Below, piece after piece: positions 8,015 to 14,999 of a stretch of DNA of 64,000 bases. The DNA is from Betaproteobacteria bacterium Ga0077526 (GTDB taxonomy: Bacteria; Pseudomonadota; Gammaproteobacteria; Burkholderiales; Ga0077523): the NCBI GenBank assembly GCA_001464765.1, contig LNDV01000035.1:1-64000 (forward strand). The letters are read 5' to 3'. The notes under the pieces were generated by a model. The model worked only from the letters and a program-made list of their open reading frames with translations, was not told where the DNA came from and ran no database searches. The first letter of the stretch is position 1, and the number at the start of each line of letters is the position of its first letter. The translations under genes were made by a program, and so were the position numbers.

Positions 8015-10285
8015 ATGAACGTCGAGTTCCGCAGAAGCAGGATTGCCATCGCGGTCGCCACCGTGCTGAGCGCCGCGACCGTGACCACCGTGACCACCAC
8101 CGCAAACGCCGCGAAGCCGGCGGGCAAATACCTGGCTGGCGATTTCCACAACCACTCCACCTGTTCCGACGGCTCGACCTCGGTCCAGAAGAAGGTCAAG
8201 AAGTCGATGGACACCGTCGAGACGCCGTTCGGACTCGACTGGTTCGTCCAGGCCGGCCACGGCGGCAACGGCAACCGCAACTGCACGCTGGTCGAGGATG
8301 AGACGCTTGCCACCCCGGCCTATCCCTTTGTGACCGGGCAAGGACCGTCCACCACGTGGTCGAACACGATCGGCGCAGCCGCCGTCAAGGGCGTCACGCC
8401 CTCCGCTGGCGCGACCTCCACCAGCCCCATGAGCGGCGACGCCAACCCGCGCATGTGGCGCTGGCAGTCGATCCAGGAGTACCAGTACCCGCTGCTCGAA
8501 TACCTCGCGGTGCTGCGCAACCAGCCGATCTTCATCGGTCTCGAATCCGTTGTCGCCGGCCACGAGCACACGTCGATGGCCGTGATCACGGGGCAGTTGC
8601 CGTCCAGCCTCGACAACTCCGTTCTGCCCAGCGCCCCGCCCTACGTGGCAAAGGGTAGCGCGGCCGCCATGGCGCAGTGGGCCTACTGCTTCGACCGCGG
8701 CGACACCGACAACAGCCGCGGCGGCGGTCAGGGCTGGGACTGTTCCGTTCCCGGCAGCCTGAACAGCACAGACCCGGACTGGAACGCCACGGCAGCGAAG
8801 CTCGTGCCGCTCACCGGCGGGAACCTCACGGCGACGGTCGGCATCCGCGGTCACAACAAGACAGTCGAAGCCATCAAGTGGATGCAGGCCTTCCATCCGA
8901 AGGGCAGCTACTACGTGCCCGCGCACCTCGAGCGCGCCGGCCCCTTCAATCCCGCCGGCAACAACGGCTTCAATGTCGAGCACCTTCGCAACTTCAATAA
9001 TGCGGGCCCGGAGATCGCCTTCGGCATGGAAACGCAGCCCGGCCACGGTGCGTCCGACCAGCGTGGCGAGTACGCACCCCGCCGCAATCTGGGCGGCACC
9101 GTCGACTCCGTCGGCGGCACCACCTACGGCGGCACGGGTGTCTACGGCGCGCAGATCGGCGGCGTGTGGGATGCCCTGCTCGGCGAGGGCCGCAACTTCT
9201 GGTTCTTCGCAAGTTCCGACTGGCACAACCGCGGCGCCTTCCCGGCCGACGACCGCCGCTCGACCCAGGATCACTATCCCGGCGAGTACCATCGCAACTA
9301 CACGATCATCCGTACCCTCGGCGACAGCAAGGTCCGACCCCAGCATATCGTCGACGGGCTTCGCACCGGCAACACCTTCGTCGCGACCGGCCAGATCATC
9401 GACCGCCTCGCCTTCGTGGCCTGCGCGTCGTACCCGGGAGCCGCACGCCGCGCGAACAGCACCGTTGAAGCTCTCGCTCTCAACGCTGCGCGCAACAACA
9501 CGGACGTGGACGCGCCAGGTTGCGCCACCATGGGCGAGAAGCTCAAGGTACGCCCGGGTGCGGAAGTCGTCGTGGCCATCGTGGTGCGCGACCCGTCGGG
9601 CCCGAACTACTCGCCCTACAGCTTCCCCAATCCGTCGCTCATGCAGATCGGCGTCGAGCAGCCGATGGACCGGCCGGTGCTCGACCACATCGACGTGATC
9701 CGCGGGTTCGTCACCGGCTACAAGACCCCCGGTTCCGCCGACTACGCCGGGGAGTGGCCGAGGGACTGGCTCGCCGGCTACCAGAACGGCGGGGCGCCGT
9801 CCCTGAACAGCGTTCCGGCTGCTGCGAAGAACACGTCGGCAACGCAGATCCAGTTCTTCAACAGCGTGAACTGGTCGACGTTCCCGGTGGATCGCGACTA
9901 CAAGGTGATGAGCTTCCGCATCCCGGCGGTGGCCGCTTCGCAGTACCTGCGGCTTCGCGGCACGAATCTGCCGCGCTCCACGCCGTGGGAAACGGATGCC
10001 GACGGCAATCCGCTGCCGGATCTGTACACGAACCAGGCCGCCTACGCGGGCACGCCCGAGAACGCCAACCTGAAGATCACCTGCAACTCGGTCGGCAACA
10101 ACGTGCCGGACAACGGGACGGTCTATAAAGGTACCGGCATCAACGGCTGCCCGAACCACCTGCCCGTCGTCAACGGCCAGAAGTACTCGGCCTTCGACGT
10201 GGCCACGTGGGCGGACCTGTGGTTCTACAGCAACCCGATCTTCATCGAGGTGGCTGGCTCCAACCGCGTCGCCGGCGTGAAGTAA
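8015..10285 (+). CDS. Secreted PHP-type metallohydrolase, DUF3604 family
   Basis: The 756-residue protein has a signal peptide (residues 1 to about 33, ending TTTANAA) followed at once by GDFHNHSTCSDG, the first metal-binding motif of PHP-type phosphoesterase folds. Later metal-site candidates are IGLESVVAGHEHTS and WFFASSDWHNRG, as in DUF3604 proteins. The substrate is unknown; family members are suspected exported phosphoesterases. I prefer the ATG at 8015, since AGGGAG lies eight bases upstream; a TTG six bases earlier is less likely. A strong hairpin follows the gene and a PEP-CTERM gene is next on the same strand. There is no sorting signal of its own. Confidence 0.75.
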   Translation: MNVEFRRSRIAIAVATVLSAATVTTVTTTANAAKPAGKYLAGDFHNHSTCSDGSTSVQKKVKKSMDTVETPFGLDWFVQAGHGGNGNRNCTLVEDETLATPAYPFVTGQGPSTTWSNTIGAAAVKGVTPSAGATSTSPMSGDANPRMWRWQSIQEYQYPLLEYLAVLRNQPIFIGLESVVAGHEHTSMAVITGQLPSSLDNSVLPSAPPYVAKGSAAAMAQWAYCFDRGDTDNSRGGGQGWDCSVPGSLNSTDPDWNATAAKLVPLTGGNLTATVGIRGHNKTVEAIKWMQAFHPKGSYYVPAHLERAGPFNPAGNNGFNVEHLRNFNNAGPEIAFGMETQPGHGASDQRGEYAPRRNLGGTVDSVGGTTYGGTGVYGAQIGGVWDALLGEGRNFWFFASSDWHNRGAFPADDRRSTQDHYPGEYHRNYTIIRTLGDSKVRPQHIVDGLRTGNTFVATGQIIDRLAFVACASYPGAARRANSTVEALALNAARNNTDVDAPGCATMGEKLKVRPGAEVVVAIVVRDPSGPNYSPYSFPNPSLMQIGVEQPMDRPVLDHIDVIRGFVTGYKTPGSADYAGEWPRDWLAGYQNGGAPSLNSVPAAAKNTSATQIQFFNSVNWSTFPVDRDYKVMSFRIPAVAASQYLRLRGTNLPRSTPWETDADGNPLPDLYTNQAAYAGTPENANLKITCNSVGNNVPDNGTVYKGTGINGCPNHLPVVNGQKYSAFDVATWADLWFYSNPIFIEVAGSNRVAGVK

Positions 10286-10300
10286 TCGGAATCCGGATCA

Positions 10301-10332
10301 CATCCCGGGAACCGCCCACGGTTCCCGGGATG
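10301..10332 (+). terminator. Strong 14-bp hairpin after the PHP-domain gene
   Basis: CATCCCGGGAACCG pairs perfectly with CGGTTCCCGGGATG around a CCCA loop, starting 16 bases after the stop codon. No T run follows, so it may protect mRNA ends or attenuate read-through rather than act as a classical intrinsic terminator. Confidence 0.6.
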
Positions 10333-10379
10333 GACGGTCCTGTGTTCCCCAAGACAATCATTCTCAAGAGACCGCAATC

Positions 10380-11030
10380 ATGAAACTCCGCTTCGCTCCC
10401 GTCGCCCTCCTGGGCGGCCTGCTTCTCTCCGGAACGACGTTTGCCGCACCGCTCGTCGTGGACTTCGAAACCCCGACCAGCTTCGCCTCCATCGCCGAGC
10501 ACTACAACGGCGGCGTGGACAGCGAAGGCGTGGCCGGTACCAATCTCGGCGTGTCCTTCGGACTCGACGCGCTTGCGCTGCGCAACGACGAGCTCGGCCC
10601 GTACTTCAGCAACGCGCCTTCGCCCGTCGGTGTTCTGACTGCCCCGTTCGGCGATGCCGCCATGAACGTCGCCGTCGGATTCCTCGGCGTCGTGTCGTTC
10701 TCCTACGCCTCCACGGGCGCAGGTGAGATCGGCGTCTGGTCCGGCATGAACGGTACGGGCACCCGCCTCGGCGGGCTTGCCGTGACCGCGAATGCGGCTG
10801 CCTGCGCCGAAGCCACGCCCCTTTGCACCTTCGGTGTGGCGTCCTTCGATCTCGGCGCGAACGTCGCGAAGTCGATCACCTTCGGCGACGCCGCCGGCAT
10901 GACGGTGGTGTTCGACGATGTGACCGTCACGGCCGTGCCCGAACCAGGCACCTATGCCCTGATGGGACTGGGTCTCGCCGCGATCGCCGGTGTGGCCCGT
11001 CGTTCACGCCGAAGCGTCAGCGCGAACTGA
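10380..11030 (+). CDS. PEP-CTERM sorting domain protein
   Basis: The 216-residue exported protein has an N-terminal signal peptide (MKLRFAPVALLGGLLLSG, cleavage after TTFAA) and a C-terminal tripartite PEP-CTERM tail: VPEPGTYALMGLG, a hydrophobic helix, then an Arg-rich end (ARRSRRS). Such tails are recognised by exosortase, which processes proteins during export to the surface or biofilm matrix. The middle is beta-rich with a VDFETPTSFASI start, like other PEP-CTERM proteins with lectin-like folds, but I assign no function. It is followed by an intrinsic terminator. No exosortase gene is in the window. Confidence 0.9.
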   Translation: MKLRFAPVALLGGLLLSGTTFAAPLVVDFETPTSFASIAEHYNGGVDSEGVAGTNLGVSFGLDALALRNDELGPYFSNAPSPVGVLTAPFGDAAMNVAVGFLGVVSFSYASTGAGEIGVWSGMNGTGTRLGGLAVTANAAACAEATPLCTFGVASFDLGANVAKSITFGDAAGMTVVFDDVTVTAVPEPGTYALMGLGLAAIAGVARRSRRSVSAN

Positions 11031-11053
11031 TCTCGCTTTCAGGCTGTAACTCC

Positions 11054-11095
11054 GGGGGCAGACCGCAAGAGCGGTCTGTCCCCGTTCGGCTTTTT
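11054..11095 (+). terminator. Intrinsic terminator of the PEP-CTERM gene
   Basis: GGGGGCAGACCGC pairs with GCGGTCTGTCCCC (one G-T wobble) around an AAGA loop. A TTTTT run follows at 11091-11095. It lies just downstream of the PEP-CTERM gene and before the PpiC-like gene. Confidence 0.8.
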
Positions 11096-11120
11096 GAAAC
11101 TTCCATTCGAGTCCCGCAGA

Positions 11121-11984
11121 ATGTCCGCCAGTCTTCCCGCTCATACGATCGCCCGTGATGCCACCCGCCCGAAGCGCGGCGCGCCTGCCTGGCTTCGCGA
11201 ACCGCTCCTGCACTTCCTGATCCTGGGTGCGTGCGTGTTTGGCATAGACCGCCTGGTCGCGGACCGTGCCGATGACCCGCGCGTCATCACCGTAGACGCC
11301 GCCGTCGACACAGAGGTACGCGCCGTCTTCGCCGAAGCGCGCCGCCGTGATCCGAACGCCACCGAAATGGACGCGCTGCGCCGGGTGTGGCTCGACAACG
11401 AGGTGCTGTATCGCGAAGGCATGGCGCTTCAGGTGGACAGGGGAGACCCGACGATCCGCGACCGGGTCATCTTCAAGGCGCTCAACGTGGTCGAGGCCGG
11501 CCTCAAGCTGCCTCCGGTCGACGATGCCGCGCTGCGCGCCTGGTTCGAGCGCAACCGCGCGCGGTATGACGAACCCCCGCGATTCGACTTTCAGGAGGCC
11601 GTGCTTCCCGGCGATGCGCCGGAGCCTGCCCTGCGCGCCTTCGCCGCGGCGCTCAATGCGGGCACGCCGGGCGACACCCGGGCATCCCTGAACGCATTCC
11701 GCGCTCGGCCGCATCCGACCATCGTCCAAAGCTATGGCGAGGAGTTCGCGCGGGCGCTGGAAACCTCCCCGCCAGGGGAGTGGCGCGTCCTGCAGAGCAA
11801 GGACCGGCTTCGCATCATGCGCCTGGAAACCGTCACGCCCCCGCGCGCGGCCGAGTTCGAAACCCTGCGCAACACCGTGATGCAGGACTGGGTCGACGCC
11901 ACCATGGCGGAGATGCGGTCTGCCGCCGTCAAGGCAATGACCGACAAGTACACGATCCGCTATGCCGGGAGCGACCGGCCATGA
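11121..11984 (+). CDS. PpiC-like peptidyl-prolyl isomerase family protein paired with HupE
   Basis: The protein (287 residues from the ATG at 11121) has a short basic N-terminus, one membrane anchor (LLHFLILGACVFGIDRLV) and a helical region with LRRVWLDNEVLYREGMALQ, the pattern of SurA/PpiC-type chaperone N-domains. The C-terminal half looks like a weak parvulin-related domain. Proteins of this type commonly sit next to HupE/UreJ genes. The next gene starts within its stop codon (ATGA), so the two are translationally coupled. An upstream TTG at 11094 is possible but would overlap the terminator. Its role is probably folding or membrane insertion of a metal-related partner, which is an inference. 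Confidence 0.65.
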   Translation: MSASLPAHTIARDATRPKRGAPAWLREPLLHFLILGACVFGIDRLVADRADDPRVITVDAAVDTEVRAVFAEARRRDPNATEMDALRRVWLDNEVLYREGMALQVDRGDPTIRDRVIFKALNVVEAGLKLPPVDDAALRAWFERNRARYDEPPRFDFQEAVLPGDAPEPALRAFAAALNAGTPGDTRASLNAFRARPHPTIVQSYGEEFARALETSPPGEWRVLQSKDRLRIMRLETVTPPRAAEFETLRNTVMQDWVDATMAEMRSAAVKAMTDKYTIRYAGSDRP

Positions 11985-12928
11985 GTGTGCTGCGCGCATT
12001 GTGGTGCGCTCTGTTGCTCGCGCTGGCCGGCGGCGTCGCAGCGCACGAACTCAGCATGGCGGAGATGGACCTCCGGGAGACTTCGCGCGGCGACTTCGTC
12101 TGGCAGTGGATCGCGAGCGGCTCCAAGCCGGCCGGGGACGAATTGCAGGTGGTCTGGCCAGCGCAATGCCGCGCAGAGGCCAACACTCTGCGCTGCGGCG
12201 AACAGGGGCTCTCTGGCACGCTCTCCGTGGATGGTGTTGGCAAGGCCTATTCCGCTGCCCTGGTGAAGGTGTACTGGGCCGACGGGCAGAAGCGGGTCTA
12301 TACGCTCACGTCGGCCCAGCCGAGTGTGCAGTTGTGGGGTTCCGCCGACGACCGGCGCGGCATGGGCGAGATCGCAGTCGCGTACGGCGTGCTTGGCGTC
12401 GAGCACATTCTGAGCGGCTTCGACCACCTGCTGTTCGTAATCGCGCTGCTGTTCCTGGTCGGATTCGGCCGTCGGCTGCTGTGGACGATCACCGCGTTCA
12501 CAGGGGCGCACAGTCTCACGCTCGGCCTGAGCGCGCTGGGCTGGATCACGTTGCGACGGCCGCCGGTGGAAGCGGCCATCGCACTGTCGATCGTGCTCGT
12601 CGCCATGGAGGCCCTGCATTCCCGCGAGACGCTCTCGCGCCGATGGCCGGCGCTGGTCGCGTTCCTGTTCGGTCTGGTACACGGGCTGGGGTTCGCCGGC
12701 GCTCTGGAGGAGATCGGGCTGCCCCAGCAGCATCTGATCGTGGCACTGCTCACGTTCAACCTGGGCGTCGAAGCCGGGCAGTTGCTGGTCGTGGCCCTCG
12801 CGTGGGGGATCTACCGGCTCGCGAAGGATCGTCCGCAATGGGCGCCGATGCGCGTCGCGGCGCTCTACGCGATCGGCTCGGTGGCGGCGTACTGGTCGAT
12901 CGACAGGGTCGTGGCGATCCTCGCATAG
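11981..12928 (+). CDS. HupE/UreJ family membrane protein
   Basis: The 315-residue protein starts with a signal peptide (LWCALLLALAGGVAAHE). A soluble extracytoplasmic domain of about 120 residues follows, then a six- to seven-helix membrane domain with the HupE signature GVEHILSGFDHLLFVIALL and GAHSLTLGLSALG, plus FLFGLVHGLGFAGAL. The conserved His and Asp residues fit nickel or cobalt transport, as proposed for HupE/UreJ. No hydrogenase or urease genes are in the window, so this belongs to the long variant found with PpiC-like partners, whose metal is undefined. Its ATG overlaps the stop of the PpiC-like gene. Confidence 0.8.
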   Translation: MSVLRALWCALLLALAGGVAAHELSMAEMDLRETSRGDFVWQWIASGSKPAGDELQVVWPAQCRAEANTLRCGEQGLSGTLSVDGVGKAYSAALVKVYWADGQKRVYTLTSAQPSVQLWGSADDRRGMGEIAVAYGVLGVEHILSGFDHLLFVIALLFLVGFGRRLLWTITAFTGAHSLTLGLSALGWITLRRPPVEAAIALSIVLVAMEALHSRETLSRRWPALVAFLFGLVHGLGFAGALEEIGLPQQHLIVALLTFNLGVEAGQLLVVALAWGIYRLAKDRPQWAPMRVAALYAIGSVAAYWSIDRVVAILA

Positions 12929-12986
12929 CGCCTGGCGGGAGGGGGACGGGCCGGCATCGTTCCCCGGTCGGCGGAGCGCGGCCTTC

Positions 12987-13490
12987 GTAGCCCGGATGGA
13001 GCGCAGCGCAATCCGGGGGCGGTGGGGCGCACATCGGCATCGTTCCCCGGAGTCGGCCCTTCGGGCACTCGTCCGGGCTACGCGGGCGGAGCGCAGCCTT
13101 CGTAGCCCGGATGGAGCGCAGCGCAATCCGGGGGCGGTGGGGCGCGCATCGACGTCGTTCCCCGGAGTCGGCCCTTCGGGCGCTCGTCCGGGCTACGCGG
13201 TGGCGGAGCGCGGCCTTCGTAGCCCGGATGGAGCGCAGCGCAATCCGGGGGGCGGTGATGCGCGCGTCGACATCGATTCCCGGAGTCGGCCCTTCGGGCA
13301 CTCGTCCGGGCTACGCGGTGGCGGAGCGGTCTTCGTAGCCCGGATGGAGCGACGCGCAATCCGGGGGCGGTGGGGCACAAATCCGCATCGTTCCCCGGAG
13401 TCGGCCCTTCGGGCACTCGTCCGGGCTACGCGGTGGTGGAGCACGACCTTCGTAGCCCGGATGGAGCGCAGCGCAATCCGGGGGGCGGCG
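12987..13490. repeat. Second tandem array of the 115-bp palindromic repeat (about 4.3 units)
   Basis: Units start at 12987, 13102, 13219, 13335 and 13452 (period 115-117 bp); the last is cut after its AATCCGGGG segment. The sequence is the same family as the 3.2-3.9 kb array, opening with GTAGCCCGGATGG and closing with GTCCGGGCTACGC. The linkers differ (GGAGCGCGGCC instead of GGCGCGG). The array lies between the convergent HupE and DUF2917 genes. The short stretch before it (12929-12986) holds a partial TTCCCCGG fragment of the same repeat. Confidence 0.95.
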
Positions 13491-13509
13491 CGAAAAGGCC
13501 TGCGAAGCC

Positions 13510-13845
13510 TCACACCCCCCAGATGCGTCCGGTGGACTGACGTTCGATCGCCGCTTCGATCCTGGCGAGCAGTCCGCGGATCCCGTCAGGGCCGGGCCCC
13601 TGGTTGACCGCGGGTTCCAGCAGGACGGTGGCAGGCCCGTCGAGAGCTTCGATCACCGTGTCGCCGTCGCTGGCGAGGACAACCGAATCTCCGGCGGCGA
13701 GCGTAACGTCGCGGTCCTCACCCGCCTGGGTGATCCAGACGTTCCCGCTCAGGGCTATGACCCGGGTTCCCTCACCGGCCGAAGCGCTCCGGGCTTCCCC
13801 GTCGGCCAGGTCGACGCGGGTCCAATCGGTTCTGAGTGCATCCAT
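13510..13845 (-). CDS. DUF2917 domain protein
   Basis: This 111-residue protein is a DUF2917 member: a single small cupin-like beta fold with RVIALSGNVWITQAGEDRDVTL followed by AGDSVVL. I chose the ATG at 13845 because AAGGAGGT lies four bases upstream, an almost perfect ribosome-binding site; the longer open frame to 13965 has no such site. DUF2917 genes are often divergent from a GcvA-type LysR regulator, exactly as here. Its function is unknown; it may be the regulated target of that LysR protein. It ends just beyond the second repeat array. Confidence 0.8.
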   Translation of the reverse strand: MDALRTDWTRVDLADGEARSASAGEGTRVIALSGNVWITQAGEDRDVTLAAGDSVVLASDGDTVIEALDGPATVLLEPAVNQGPGPDGIRGLLARIEAAIERQSTGRIWGV

Positions 13846-13985
13846 GACACCTCCTTGACGCATGATTTCCAGGCATGTAAATACCGACTGTGGATCCGGC
13901 ATTCCTCCGCCTGACACCTGCAGTATCTGGAGGGAGGCGCCACTCCACAAACGGTCGTTCGTCATTCATCGGATGCACGAAACGC

Positions 13986-14930
13986 ATGCGTAGCCGCCGT
14001 TACGATGTCCCGCCCCTGGATCAGCTGCTGGCCTTCGAAGCCGCCGCCCGAAACCTGTCGTTCACCCGGGCGGGCGAAGAACTGTTCCTCAGCCAGTCGG
14101 CCGTCAGTCGTCAGATCCAGGCGCTGGAAACCGACCTCGGCACCCGCCTCTTCGAGCGCAAGACCCGCGCACTCGCGCTCACGGAGGACGGCCATGCCCT
14201 CTTCCGCGTGACCCAAGGGGTCCTGCAGAGCCTGCACGACAGCGCCCAGCGGCTGCGTCACGCGGCAGGCTCCCGCATGGTCACCGTCACGACGACACCG
14301 GGTTTCGCGGCGCTGTGGCTCATCCCCCGGCTGGCAACCTTCACACGGGATCACCCGGGGATCGACGTCCGCCTCTCGACCGGCCACGAGCTGGTGAATC
14401 TCGAACGGGCGGGCGTCGACCTCGCGATCCGCTACGGGCCTGAGGAACAGGCGGAGGGTCACGTCACCCTGTTCGGCGAAACCGTGTTTCCCGTGTGCGC
14501 GCCGGCCCTGCGCGACAATCCGATGTGCCCACTGCGCACGCCGGAAGATCTCCGCGAGCAAGTGCTCCTCTACATGGACGACACGCGCACGGCCTGGCTC
14601 GACTGGGATCTGTGGTTCCACGCACTGGGCCTTCGCGACTTCCATCCCGCGGGGCGGCTGCATTTCAGCCACTACGACCAGCTGATCCACGCCGCCGTCG
14701 CGGGTCAGGGGGTGGCGCTCGGGCGCGATCCTCTACTGCGCGATCTCCTCCGAGACGGCCAGCTTGTGACCCCATTTCAGCGAGACGCCGTCTCGTCGCG
14801 GACGTACTACCTCGTGGAGTCCCTCGCCACGCGGATGACGGACCACGTCAAGGCATTCAAGTCGTGGGTGATCGAGGCGGCGCGGGCGGAATCGCCGGCT
14901 ACCTCGGCGCCCCTCGAGTCACGCGGCTGA
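13986..14930 (+). CDS. LysR-family transcriptional regulator (GcvA-like)
   Basis: The 314-residue regulator has an N-terminal winged helix-turn-helix (LLAFEAAARNLSFTRAGEELFLSQSAVSRQ split over residues 13-42) and a periplasmic-binding-like effector domain from about residue 90. The segment TTTPGFAALWLIPRLATF is typical of the GcvA branch. It diverges from the DUF2917 gene across about 140 bases that should hold the shared operator. It also lies 69 bases upstream of, and parallel to, the monooxygenase-CoA ligase fusion, so an aromatic acid or its CoA ester could be an effector. That link is an inference. Confidence 0.85.
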   Translation: MRSRRYDVPPLDQLLAFEAAARNLSFTRAGEELFLSQSAVSRQIQALETDLGTRLFERKTRALALTEDGHALFRVTQGVLQSLHDSAQRLRHAAGSRMVTVTTTPGFAALWLIPRLATFTRDHPGIDVRLSTGHELVNLERAGVDLAIRYGPEEQAEGHVTLFGETVFPVCAPALRDNPMCPLRTPEDLREQVLLYMDDTRTAWLDWDLWFHALGLRDFHPAGRLHFSHYDQLIHAAVAGQGVALGRDPLLRDLLRDGQLVTPFQRDAVSSRTYYLVESLATRMTDHVKAFKSWVIEAARAESPATSAPLESRG

Positions 14931-14999
14931 CCCACCGCTCTGGACGTACCGGACGCGCGCAGGCAGCATGCGCACGTTCAGAATCCCGGAGCGTTCTCC

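Noticed and set aside
7979..10159. A 726-residue reverse open frame opposite the PHP-domain gene
   Set aside because: Shadow of a gene with a signal peptide and metal motifs; it has no recognisable fold.
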